Below, one piece after another: positions 52,605 to 63,186 of a stretch of DNA of 64,000 nucleotides. The stretch covers positions 90,805,147-90,869,146 of the forward strand of contig OY757911.1 of NCBI GenBank assembly GCA_963585895.1. The letters are read 5' to 3'. The notes beneath the pieces were generated by a model, which saw only the letters and a list, made by a program, of their open reading frames with translations, searched no databases and was not told where the DNA came from. Positions within the stretch are counted from its first letter, which is position 1; each line of letters begins with the position of its first letter. The translations under genes were made by a program, and so were the position numbers. This stretch comes from Sepioteuthis lessoniana. Its lineage: Eukaryota; Mollusca; Cephalopoda; Myopsida; Loliginidae.

Positions 52605-53050
52605 TTTATGTCAACAACAGTCAGATCTAAAACTTAAATTCACTTTATCTAAGTGATGCAAATTTTGAAAAAAAAAATTTATTTTTAATTTTTCTGATGG
52701 GTGTATTTTTCCTTGTGTAAGCTGTTTTTATTATTTAAAAAAAGATCATGCGACTGATAGTTCTTTTAGAAGATCAGCACATGGCCTGCTGTTGTGTGAG
52801 ACGTCTTATTGGTTAGTCTTGACAGATAAATCTTTGATACAGACATACACACACTCACCCAAAGTCTTTAAACTCATTTGCATGGAAGAAAATATTTTTC
52901 TTGAAATATTGTGAGTTTCTTTGCGCATGCGTATGTTTATTTAGCGTCTGTGTCTGTCTGTGGTAATCCATACTTTATACTGTTCTGGTTTCTTCTTTAT
53001 CATCACCGAATCATGGCTGTGGTTGAGTCGAAGCGTGGGAAGCGAAAATA
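52605..53050. other. No recognised gene
   Basis: AT-rich, nothing supported. Confidence 0.45.
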
Positions 53051-53054
53051 AAAA

Positions 53055-53093
53055 AATAAATAAATAAAAATAAAAATAAAAATAAAAATAAAA
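53055..53093. repeat. (AAAAT)n-type microsatellite
   Basis: AAATA units passing into AAAAATA-type units. Confidence 0.9.
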
Positions 53094-53264
53094 CTCTTTT
53101 TGAAACAAAAGACAAAAGCGACTGAATGGAATGAAGTATAATGGAAGTCGGTAGCCCAGTTCTCAATTGAATCACCGACAACATTTGCATAATTGTTATA
53201 GATAATTTGCATAATAATCTATGGCGTATCTAGTGAAAATCGCAGTTTAATGAAGAATATACAT

Positions 53265-53291
53265 CTCTCTGTCTCTCTGTCTCTCTCTCTT

Positions 53292-53342
<51 letters not shown>
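53265..53342. repeat. (TCTC)n and (CA)n microsatellite
   Basis: CTCTCTGT runs are followed by about 24 CA units (53294-53342). Confidence 0.95.
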
Positions 53343-53348
<6 letters not shown>

Positions 53349-53734
53349 TACTCATTCATATGGACCTACGAACGCATACATCGTGGAAAGCTCACCCTGT
53401 TGTGGGCACATTTCACACGCGAAAAATACGCAAGTATATTTACGACGATACATGTTTGTCAGGGTTAAAAGCACAGCACGTTTGCCAAAACCTTTCTCCT
53501 TCCCCAATGATACTTGCTTCGGAAAAATAAGGTCTAAAAAAGTTCGACTTCTGGTTACCTTTACCAGGCGGTTAACTTGGACTAATATGCGCATATACGT
53601 CGTTATAGGGACCTGACCTCTAAAAAGAAAGATAAGACAAAATGTGTGCTAAAATAATTTTTATATGAATCTAAGCAAGATTTTATGGATACAGAAATAA
53701 GAACGAAGTATAAATGCATAACATAAAGAATTCT

Positions 53735-54012
53735 AAACATAAAAAATAATCTGGAAGTTGCGAGTTCAATCCCGACTACAGGTAAATGATAAAGATTGAT
53801 TACTATAGTTTAACACTTGTAACCGGTTATGGTTAACGGAATTAAAACAATCTACTGCTATGGATTAAATGAAGGGTTCAATTCGTAATTCTGTGTGGTC
53901 TCCTGAGTCTGAGATGAAACACTTGAAAAAGGCCGAGTGACGCATCAGCCGAAACATTGTGAAGTTAAGGAATCGCCTACATAGCACAATTATGTTTTCA
54001 TTCTTTGTGTAG
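53735..54012 (+). repeat. Penelope-like element end, ribozyme-like motif
   Basis: Matches the minus strand of 40.55-40.76 kb: GTTGCGAGTTCAATCCCGAC (box B), ATTCTGTGTGGTCTCCTGAG, then GAAACACTTGAAAAAGGCC and CAGCCGAAACATTGTG. The GGC/GCC pair around the loop is kept, while the CTGAAGA box reads TTGAAAA here. Confidence 0.55.
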
Positions 54013-54034
54013 TTATTATTTAAGAGTTTTGTAC

Positions 54035-54300
54035 AGATATGATATTCTATCTAATACAAATAATTTGCACACAGTTTAATGGTTTCAAGTATTCCTATTT
54101 TATACTAATAATTATATGGGTTCAAGTTATTATTTCTACTAAATCATTTGTTTGTGCACAGTTATATGGTTTCAAGTAATTAATAACAATCCTTAGTAAA
54201 CAATTATAGCTTCTTGTAACAATTCTTAATACAAATAATTTCCGTTTATATGGTATCAAGAATTCCTATCGAATACGAATAACTTTTAAACAGATGCCTG
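54035..54300 (-). repeat. Family D subrepeats only
   Basis: Three degenerate ~65 bp subrepeats (TTTGCACACAGTTTAATGG; TTTGTGCACAGTTATATGG; TTTCCGTTTATATGG) without the conserved block. Confidence 0.6.
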
Positions 54301-54854
54301 TGATAGAAATAATACTGATACACATTTTAGCAAGATTCTATATCAACAGAAATAGGAACATGGCATAACTACATAGCATAAAAAGTCCTGGGCATAAAAA
54401 ATTCTAAGTAGCTTTTTTAGTATCATTTTTAAAGCTTAGCTAAGTTTAACACAAGGCTAGAACTATGAAGCACTCAATGAAAAGCGTTAACCATTACACC
54501 ACCACGAGGTGCCGGATTTCTGAGAGCCTGTTTGTACATAGTATTTCTTGTCCTTGCATCTTTGTGAAAATGTATTCTTTTCCCATTACTTACTAACGAT
54601 CCGATATACAGCTGGTCATATAAAATATGGGCGGGAATCGGCCATTTTATCATTTATGAAATTAAAAAAAACACTTTTGTACTTCATATAATAATTTCTA
54701 TGGAATCCAGCTTTGGCGAAAATGACATGTGTCATTTGATGACCCCCAGTGATCGGAGAGGGGGTCAACATAGTGTAGTTTATTAAATCTGAGGTCAAGC
54801 CAGTATCCATGCAACATATTAGGTATTTGAGACTTTCCATTTGGTTGTGTCACT

Positions 54855-54855
54855 C

Positions 54856-54893
<38 letters not shown>

Positions 54894-54902
54894 ACACACA
54901 TG
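54855..54902. repeat. (CA)n microsatellite
   Basis: Simple run. Confidence 0.95.
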
Positions 54903-54989
54903 CAAACTTTGGGATAATGGTATAAATTTATGTTGGTACCAATTTTCAAAATGAAAAGATATGATAGATTTACATATTAATCCAACCCC

Positions 54990-55250
54990 TCCCCATGGGC
55001 AGGATATGACACAAAGGGTCAATTTTTAAAAAGAGTAAAGCTGGTTTTGAATGCAGAATTTTCCTTCTCCCAGACTGATTAACTAACTAAGGCTACAGAA
55101 CCCAGTCGATCATACTATTTACCTATAGTTGCGAGGAGAACAGATGGATTCAAGCTTTTTCCCAAGGGCATTTGCTCAAAGTGAAACACTAACAACTTAA
55201 CATGGGAGATGGGAGAGGAACAGTTTGTTGAATGGTTATCACATAATCTG
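54990..55250 (-). repeat. SINE C
   Basis: Minus-strand copy: end at left (CCCCATGGGCAGGATATGAC) and body CCTTCTCCCAGACTGATT. The head near 55200-55250 is strongly decayed (GAATGGTTATC). Confidence 0.7.
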
Positions 55251-55554
55251 ATATCATGACTTCTTTAATTGTAACATCAGAAACTTCGACCAAACATCAG
55301 CACCATGGTCCAAGTCCTGCATTGCGGTTTGTGCTACAGCCCTTGGACCTGCTACAAAATATAAATATATACAAATGCATACAAATACATTCTGTCCTGG
55401 AAGGGACATTAAAACAGACCGAGAATTTAAGAAAAAAAAACTATGATTTAGTATTACAGTCGGCACTATCAGACAATTATAAACTAGGTAATATATACAA
55501 CTTTTCGAAAAAATAAAATATGTTTTTGTGTCTTCATCTTTCTTGTAGATTTTA

Positions 55555-55930
55555 CAAAAATCTAGATGGGAACTATAAAAGAATGTTACGTGCTGTTTAG
55601 AACAGATTCTGGAAGCAGCACATTGCAAAACAGCTGTTGTGCGTCACTTAGCTCCCATCTCGCCAACCATCTGAGTAAGACGAGCAAGACACTGCTGGTG
55701 AAATAAGGACGAACTCAGAAGCAACGTTCTTTTATGGACTCCTACGCATAGACACACCAGTGTTGGTCGACCAACAAAAAATTACATTCATCTACTTTGT
55801 AAAGACATAGGGTGCCGTCTTGACGACTTACCAAGAGCGATGTCAGATAGGGACGAATTGCGAAAGATAGTTGAGGGAATCCATGCAGTCGGCACGCCTT
55901 CATGATGATGACGCAACGCCATCTGCTTTT
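55555..55930 (+). pseudogene. RTE-like LINE, 3' end of ORF2
   Basis: Starts in the GNYKRMLRAV region (GGGAACTATAAAAGAATGTT), passes through degenerate sequence equivalent to the YIQQLC segment (TACATTCATCTACTTTGTAA), then GACTTACCAAGAGCGATGTC (the DLPRAM part), and ends in TCATGATGATGACG triplets. Frames shift repeatedly. Confidence 0.75.
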
Positions 55931-56054
55931 TTTTTACTCAGTTTTTACCGGCTGTTAGATTCAGTCTGTCTGTTGTTACGGTCGGAAGAGGCATAATTAC
56001 ATACTAACAATTTCAGAAAAAAAAACAAATGGCCTCCAAAAGACAACAGGTTTA

Positions 56055-56122
56055 AGAGAGAGAGGGGGGGAGGGGGGAAGAAAAACAAACAAACAAACAA
56101 ACAAACAAACAAACAAACAAAT
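56055..56122. repeat. G-rich run and (AAAC)n
   Basis: AGAGGGGGGGAGGGGGG followed by about nine AAAC units (56084-56120). Confidence 0.92.
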
Positions 56123-56124
56123 TA

Positions 56125-56565
56125 ACGGCGAGATGATACTTGTTAACCACTTGCAGACATGTATTTATTAGGAGAGGGACGGTCACCACAAAGTACTTAT
56201 GCTTTGGGCACCCAAACAGCGACTATCAACCCCATTACTGTGTATATTATATCTATTCAACCTCCAATCTGGTAGGATTTGACACAAGGGCATTTCATTG
56301 TGAGGAGCCATGCACAAATCGCGACTCAAGCTCAGCCATCACAAAAAATACGAGACCCTGTCGGCAATCACCGATTGGGGTGCTTCGGACCCCCAAGCAA
56401 TGAAATCAGCTCTGTAAACAGTTTTTACTTGGGGGACGGACCCTGAGACCAGGCGTTTAGTGTATGTATATGCATTCACAGATGCATTATATATGTATAC
56501 ATAATATATAGGTGTTCGTGCGCGCGGAAATATGAAATTTAAAGAGCCTGCACTACAATATGAGA
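56125..56565. other. No recognised gene
   Basis: The frame at 56140-56403 has no recognised domain. Nothing else found. Confidence 0.4.
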
Positions 56566-56569
56566 CGCA

Positions 56570-57530
56570 TAAAATTCATTGTTCCAGCGGATTTCTGAGT
56601 GAAAATTAAAGAAAGTGAAACAATAGACAAATAATTGGACCTTGCTTGAGAACTGAAGAAGCTTAGGAGCATGAAAGTGACGGAGATACCAATTGTAGTC
56701 GGTGCGCTTGGAACGGTCCCCAAAAGCCTAGATAATAGATACAAGGAACTTAAAATCAGAAGAATAAAAATCAGACTTTTTAAACCGTCCCTAGTGGTAG
56801 AGTGTTCGCCTATGGACCAGGAGACTGGAGTTCAATCTCCGGTCGAGTCATACTAAAGACTCAAAAAATGGTACTTGATACCTCCTTGCTTAACACTCAG
56901 CATTATAAAGCACGTTTCAAGGGTAAAGTGGAACAATCCAGGGAAAGGAGTAGCGCCCTCCCCTACACTTTAGTGTAGTAGCTATTGAAAAGGGAGCTTT
57001 CGGGTAGCCCTCGACTACAATCGCCAATTTAGACTTTAGTAGAAAAAATGGACTGAAAAACTCACAATGAGTAAAATATTGTAGTTGGTGCACTTGAAAC
57101 GGTCTACAAAGGCTCGGAAAAGAGACTAAAAGAGGAATAATTGAAGCCATCCAGATACATCATTGTTAAAATCAGCAGGAATACTCAGAAGGGTCCTGGA
57201 GATAGAGTCTGATTGACTGCAAGTCTCCTTAGAAGACTTGCAGTCACTCAAACTCTGTTGAAAGACAACCAGCTAACGCTCGTCTGAAAAACCAGCATAC
57301 AACAACAATGATCATAATAATAATAATCCTGAAAAAGAGACCTTGAGATCCATGTAAGGATCCTCGTAAGGACCATCTAGAATACAACCTGCTGAGATAA
57401 GCCAGAATATTGAGAAGAGTTATGAAGGACAGAGGATACTTGCTGTCACTTGGCCTTCACCGATGATTAGCAATTAATCGTGTGAAAACTCACAAAGAAC
57501 AAATGAATGAATAAATAAATAAAGAAAAAA
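56570..57530 (+). pseudogene. RLE-type LINE, C-terminal end, split by a SINE A
   Basis: The frame at 56671-56856 starts MKVTEIPIVVGALGTVPKSL, the conserved C-terminal segment after the endonuclease. It breaks off at the SINE A (about 56790-57030) and resumes with VGALETV-like sequence and LKSAGILRRVLEIES. A second, more degraded copy of the same end (57330-57500) follows. Confidence 0.72.
56790..57030 (+). repeat. SINE A insertion with short target duplication
   Basis: Head CCTAGTGGTAGAGTGTTCGCC-like (56800), box B GAGTTCAATCTCCGG, end CGACTACAATCGCCAAT. Flanked by AGACTTT at 56773-56779 and 57031-57037. Confidence 0.85.
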
Positions 57531-57534
57531 TTTT

Positions 57535-58080
57535 AAAACATTAAAAAAATATTTTAAGACACTTTTCTTTTAGAATTTTCAGATTCAGAGCATAGTTTTT
57601 TCAACTCATGTTGAATTTAGAGATATAATTCTATCTTATTTAATTTCCCAGGGTACTTATAAAATTGTAAATATTTTTAGTGTCTAAAAGAAATTTTAAT
57701 GAGATTTCATAAAAATAAGGGGGTCTGATTGTCTTAAAAATTATTTCCACAAACTGTATTTTTTATAAAAGGCCCTCTTCATAAATAAATTCTTTAAATA
57801 AATACCAGAAATATAACTGAAATTAGATAATGAACTGATTTCTAAAATCTTGGTGATTTTTGTCTAACTTCTATCCCTTGAAAATTAATAAGTCGCATTC
57901 TTAAATATTATTGCTATAGAGTTTATGAGTCTGTAACCGAAACAACGTCACCATCGATGTCACAATTTCCCTGGTTATTTTCGTCACGTTCTCCATGATT
58001 TTATTTTATTTAAATTTCAATTATCAAGAGAATTTTTTAATATTATTTATACTGTTAGTAATATTTACACACTAACAACA
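57535..58080. other. No recognised gene
   Basis: Very AT-rich, nothing supported. Confidence 0.5.
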
Positions 58081-58084
58081 TGCA

Positions 58085-59010
58085 ATTGTATTTATATATG
58101 CAATTTGCATATTGATCAAGAGGGTGCAGTTCTTAGAAAGAACCAAAATGACCATCGGAGAAACCAATCCACAACGTCACAAATTTTGACAATCAGTCGA
58201 ATTTTAGAAGGTGTTCGTGCAAAAAACATCGTGGCGACACTATTATTTGTAGATTTCTCCAAGGCATTTGACTCCATAAGTAGAAGGAAGATGGAGCAAA
58301 TACTTTTAGCTTACGCTCTCCCCAAAGAAACCGTCGCAGCCATAATGATGCTATATAAAACACAAAACTAAAAGCTCGCTCACCGGATGGAGACATAGAC
58401 TTCGCAGGTGTGTAGCAAGGGGATATATTAGCCCCATACCTCTTTATTATACGCCTTGACTATGTGCTTCGAGCGTCGATAGAATTAATGAAAGAAAATG
58501 ACTTTATTTTCGTAAAAGCAAGAAGCAGACGATACGGTGCGAAAACTATTACAGACGCGAACTACGCAGATGACATAGCGCTTTTGGCAAATACACCCAT
58601 CCAGGCCCAATCCCTGCTGCATAGTCTGTAACAGGCAGCAGGTGGCATAGGCCTCCGTGTGAACGCAGACAAAACAAAGTTCATATGCTTTAATCAAAGA
58701 GGCGACATCTACAGACTAAATGGTGGTTCTCTGAAATTAGTAGACAAGTTCACCTACCTCGGAAGCGGCGTTTCATCAACCAAAAATGACATCAATACGA
58801 GACTAGCAAAGGTATGGACAGCCATCGATGGGCTATTGGTCATATGGAAGTCAGACCTATCCAATAAAATAAAACGCAGTTTTTCCAAGTGGTTATGTCA
58901 ATACTACTATAAGGATGCACCAAAAAACAACAGCTGTATGGCCACTTGCTTCCCATCTCATAAACCTTCTAACTAAGACAAATAAAACATACTGAGCACT
59001 GCTGGAGAAG
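58085..59010 (+). pseudogene. RTE-like LINE, reverse transcriptase core to post-RT region
   Basis: The longest copy of this LINE. The frame at 58105-58371 has RNQSTTSQILTISRILEGV, then TLLFVDFSKAFDSISRRKME (motif A, both acidic positions kept) and KETVAAIMMLYK. After a stop the strand still encodes QGDIL-like motif B (near 58412), and NYADDIALLANTP (motif C, about 58561-58600) in another frame. The frame at 58659-58976 follows with NADKTKFICFNQRGDIYRL and VDKFTYLGSGVSS, then WTAIDGLLVIWKSDLSNKIK. A shift ends it before the C-terminal segment. No endonuclease domain is present. Confidence 0.85.
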
Positions 59011-59334
59011 CAAAACTCTGTGCGGACATATGTGTAAAGGATTTGATAAAATATAATTCTTCAAATTCAATAAATTTCCTTTTTTTAGGGAAAGGTTTGT
59101 TGATGAATATCAAAAATTAAAATATCTTTTCTTGTAAGAAAAAGTAATAATAGTTAGAGCGTTATAATGCCCCAATATGGTATTAACAATAACAAAGTTA
59201 ATAACAGTTTGCATTCTTTTGAATCTAGATAATATATTTTGTGTGTGTAAAAGATCTTTGTGTGAGTATATCACAATGTAGAGGGAAAGTTTATTCATGC
59301 GCTAATATGTAAGTGTAATGGAAGTGATTGGTTG

Positions 59335-59895
59335 TTTTGGTTGTTTGGGTTTTATGGCATATCAACCTTTGTAGGTTATTTAATGCCAAATCCATTTTTA
59401 CACAATTAATCTGTTCTATTTAAAACAATTCAGTTTAGCATGAGAACACAGTTTAATTGTAAAAAAAAAATATTTCAAGTTATTCAGATTAGTCAAACAG
59501 TTCTAATTCCAACTATTCAATTTAGTATGAGTATAGATTTTGTTTTCATACAGTTAAATGTCAAAACAGTTTTTTTTTCGAACAATTCAGTTTAGAATAA
59601 GTACGTAGTTTACGTGTCAAAACAGTTCTATTAAAAGCAGTTCAATTTAGTATAAGTACACTGTTTAGTTCTATTTAACCCATAGACAGGACCCTATCAG
59701 GTACTACCATTCCAGACCTGAGTGGACCTATGGGTGATGGCAATGAAGGGGTACTCCGCAAAGCTCCAGCATTACTGGAGCCTCACCATCAAATTGTTTA
59801 GTGTTATATCCAGGACACTAGTTTAGTGGGGTCTTACCCCTCTGCAGTGGTGCATTAGATGTATTCTACTGCTCCAACCGACTGGGCGATAATGG
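59335..59895 (-). repeat. Family D repeat
   Basis: Complete copy: GGTTTTATGGCATATCAACC at the left, three or four short variants of the subrepeat with TTCAGTTTAGCATGAG, and the conserved block from GGACCCTATCAGGTACTACC to CAACCGACTGGGCGA. Confidence 0.82.
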
Positions 59896-59899
59896 AGCT

Positions 59900-61055
59900 G
59901 AATGGTCATCAGTAGGGAATATAATATTACTAGAAGCATCACTGTCGAAAAGCGAATAAACAAGAAAAATGTTTTTCTCTCGTAGAAAATAATTTTACCC
60001 CTAAGGGTCTCAAAAAGAAGGTTGTAATATTACTCCACCAAATAGGACGTTGTATCGTTACACTCCAAATGTATGGTAGTAACCTCGCCGTGGGAAAAGG
60101 TCACGAACACACAAAAATCTGTCTTGGTTCACTAGCACAAAAGTTTATTCGCTACTACACTTTTTAAGTAGTCGTTGAGGAGAAAGAAACAGAGTATGAA
60201 AGCTGAGTCGACCACGTTAGCTGGAAAAAGAGAAACACTATGTCATGAGGGGAAAGAGATCAGAGACAGATCTTGAATTTTACTTCTAGTTTTCTGTTGT
60301 AACGTACTTGTTCACTGGTTTCATTACCACAGCTGCGCGTCTGGTGTAAAAACCCTTTTCGGATCTTCCCCAAAATGGGGTTCGTAATTTTCGTCTCTCT
60401 TTACATTTCTCTGGCTGGTATTCAACTCTCGTCTTTGCCTCATCGCGTTTCCCTAATCGGAATCGTCCCTTAATTTCCACTTGGTGTCGGAGGAAGGAAC
60501 ATGTCCGATTCCGGTGGTTCCACACTAGCGCAGAAGATTTTTTTTCTCTCTCCTTCCCCAGAAATTAGCCCCCTGATCTCTTTTTAACTTTGAATCTCCA
60601 TAGGCCGCTGAATCGTGATACATAACTAAGTGACGCTGAAAATTAATACATTATTGAAGGAACACATACTTGAATTTTCTTTTATAAAAGTAATAATGAC
60701 GGAGTTGAGCTAGAGATACATACGCATACTGAAGTTTATCAAATCTATCGCTTTAATTATAAGATTTAGATAGGCTCCATATTAGCTAAAAAAGAGGTTA
60801 ATTTATCTATAATTCTAATTGGTAAGAACGTATTTTTAACAATCTAGGAGGGAAAAAAATTTAAAAACTATTTTGGGTTTTGATATTTCATAATTTGGGA
60901 AGCAATTTAAATATTATCGTCGGCCATCTTAAAGAAAAAAAAGGTGGTGTCTAAAACGAAGATGCTGATTGGTCAATAAATGCAAAAACTACAGCTTTTC
61001 GAGCCTCCTTTTCTACAAAAATTAACTCCTTTTTTTGTATGGAATTCAATTGATA
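59900..61055. other. No recognised gene
   Basis: The frame at 60286-60525 on the minus strand is basic but matches nothing known. The block GGGAAAAGGTCACGAACACA near 60094 weakly resembles 30677 (GGAAAGGGTCAC), perhaps parts of one unlisted repeat. Confidence 0.4.
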
Positions 61056-61059
61056 TTCC

Positions 61060-61176
61060 ATATGAAGACCTGGCAAGAGCGATGGACGATAGGGACCGAT
61101 TGCGAGAAAGGCAAGGGAATCCGCGTTGTTATCACAACTTGATGAACACACACACATATATATATATATATATATT
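61060..61176 (+). pseudogene. RTE-like LINE, last ~80 bp, with microsatellite
   Basis: AAGACCTGGCAAGAGCGATG and ACCGATTGCGAGAAAGG match the last part of the RTE-like ORF2. The end passes into (CA)n(TA)n at 61146-61174. Confidence 0.65.
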
Positions 61177-61194
61177 AGGGTTGGCTGAAAAGTT

Positions 61195-61920
61195 CATAGA
61201 TGACATCATTTCTGCTATTGACAACTTGCGCAGGTTTCGAAAAATTGCGAAAAATTTCACTTGCAATTGCTTACAGAAGATCAGTTGAAATGCCTTATTC
61301 TTATCGTTGGTCTTCAATCTCCTCACGACGCAAATATTCGCGTTCAACAACTGTCGAAACTTGAGCGACAAAAACAAAATGTTACAATGAAAGATACCAC
61401 AACTGAGTGCTAACGTTTACTGAGTTTGAAACGCGACACTCAGATGGTACAACAGGCAACGAAACCATCTACTACATCTAACAGCATACAAGCAAAAGAT
61501 TCTCCGAATGCATCTAAAAAGTGCTCACTAACAGCATGTTGTTATTGAGACGAATGGCCTTATTCACGTTTTTACTCATGTAAATAAAAAACAAAAGCAA
61601 AGACAAACACCTGGGTTAGAAATGTAACCGGTGCGGACACAAGGAAGGCTTCTGTTACACTCAGAAAGTAAAACTTCCAACAAACAAAATAATACCCGCT
61701 TTAGTTTCAGTTCTAAACACTTTCCTCAGAAGCCATATCACACACACACACTAGTTAATTTTGAGTCTCGCAGAAAATATATAACAGTTTTAGTCTGTTT
61801 TCAGCCTGACACCGCTTCAGGCGTAACATTCACTTGGACATTAATCGGTAAACCTGGAGTAGGCTCAAAGTGCTTCAGACGATTTTATTTAGTTAATAGG
61901 CAAGCTAAGCTGTAACGTGT
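61195..61920 (+). pseudogene. Gypsy-type LTR retrotransposon, gag end and protease region, decayed
   Basis: After a decayed start, the strand encodes the gag segment reading EDQLKCLIFIVGLQSPHD near 61270, then a damaged nucleocapsid knuckle near 61625 (CNRCGHKEGFC, with spacing shorter than CCHC). The open frame at 61631-61915 is in a different phase over the part that leads into protease (PDTASGVTFTWTLIGKPGV includes a D-T/S-G-like match to the aspartic protease site). Many stops. It is an old copy; no product is expected. Confidence 0.72.
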
Positions 61921-62057
61921 CGCATAACAGCACAAATCTTTTAGGGATATATTATCTTACTGATTGTTCAGATTTAAATTTACTTGAACTTGACTTGATA
62001 GAAGAACTTGACCTTTTTAATTTTGGGGAAAAAAAGCAGTCTTAAAACTAAGTTCTA

Positions 62058-62780
62058 TTGTGTTTTCCAGAATGGCTTTGGATGTTTTGCCAAGATCAAT
62101 ACGAGTTTAAAGCTAAAGGAAAATATGAAAACGGTTTTCCGTCCCAAACGTGCATAGTATACGCGACTCTCGCCACGGTAGATAAAGAATTGGAACGTCT
62201 TCAAGAAGCAGGAACAATTCAATCAGTTAATTATTCCAAGAGAATAGTTCCCTTTGTCATCATAAAATAGACCAATAACATAACACGCTTGATTGAACAA
62301 AGCGTTGGATTGACACGAGTATCCATTACAAGTGCTGGAAGACCTATTTACAGTGGGGGAACCTCCTTTGAAAAACTTGACCGCACTGACCCCTACCTTC
62401 ATGTGGAAGTTGATGATGATTCTAAGAAGTTACTGACGATAAATACACACTCACAGCTGTTCTGATTTCCTCTCTTCCTTTTAGAATAAAGTCAGCACCA
62501 GTCATATTCCAATAGACAATGGATACTTTGCTATCTGATTTAAAAGACGAGATAATTGTTTCATGTTCAAATCCAGAAGAATCCCCACAACTTTTGAATG
62601 AAGTAGTTGACCGAATTTCGCAATATGAATTTCATTTACAGGCTGACAAAAGTGAATTTTTTCGAACAGCAATTCGATATTTAGGAATTATTTTTGATAA
62701 AAGTGTTCGTAGATCAGACGCAGAGAATATTTACGTTATCCAACACAATTTTACCCCCTTTCTTCAGTCTGGTTAGCCAC
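62058..62780 (+). pseudogene. Gypsy-type LTR retrotransposon, reverse transcriptase, broken
   Basis: The frame at 62058-62270 has YATLATVDKELERLQEAG and TIQSVNYSKRIVPFVIIK, the entry to the RT. A stop follows. The next part still shows FEKLDRTDPYLHVEVDDD in place of motif A, where the catalytic Asp position looks altered. The frame at 62519-62776 has MDTLLSDLKD and IIVSCSNPEESPQLLNEV, then LQADKSEFFRTAIRYLGIIF. The YLDD active-site segment between is damaged. Confidence 0.8.
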
Positions 62781-62913
62781 TACCGAGCATTTTTGCTAGA
62801 TAGCCTTTTGAAAAAATATGTACCATGGAACTGATCAAGCGAATGTCCGTTCACTTTTTAGAATTAAGCTTTTTCTTGGTTCTGTATTATTTATAACCTA
62901 TTACAACCCATCT

Positions 62914-63173
62914 AACCGACTCATTGGTCTAGTGGGTTGAGTGTTTGACAATGGCTCTGGAGACCTGGGTTTAATCTCAGTTCGCGTCATACCAAAGACT
63001 TTAAAAATGGAACTTGATACCTCCTTGCTTAACACACAGCAATATAAGGTACGTATCAAGGGTAAAGTGAAACAATCCAGGGAAAGAAGTAGCGCTCTCC
63101 CCTACACCTCGGTGTAGTAGCTATTGAAAAGTGAGTCATCTCGTCGCCCTCGACTACGGTTGCCAACTTTACT
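62914..63173 (+). repeat. SINE A insertion in the Gypsy-type element
   Basis: Head CATTGGTCTAGTGGGTTGAG, box B GGGTTTAATCTCAG, end CGACTACGGTTGCCAAC. Flanked by TTACAACCCATCT (62901-62913) and TTACAATCCATCT (63174-63186), 12 of 13 identical. Confidence 0.9.
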
Positions 63174-63186
63174 TTACAATCCATCT

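Noticed and set aside
54720-54737. 18 bp perfect palindrome AAATGACATGTGTCATTT
   Set aside because: Isolated and short; such palindromes are expected by chance in 64 kb of AT-rich DNA, and no element or gene lies next to it.
61176-61200. mariner-like TIR (TTAGGGTTGGCTGAAAAG) before the Gypsy-type relic
   Set aside because: It resembles irritans-type mariner ends, but no second end, TA flank pair or transposase was found nearby, so it was not annotated.
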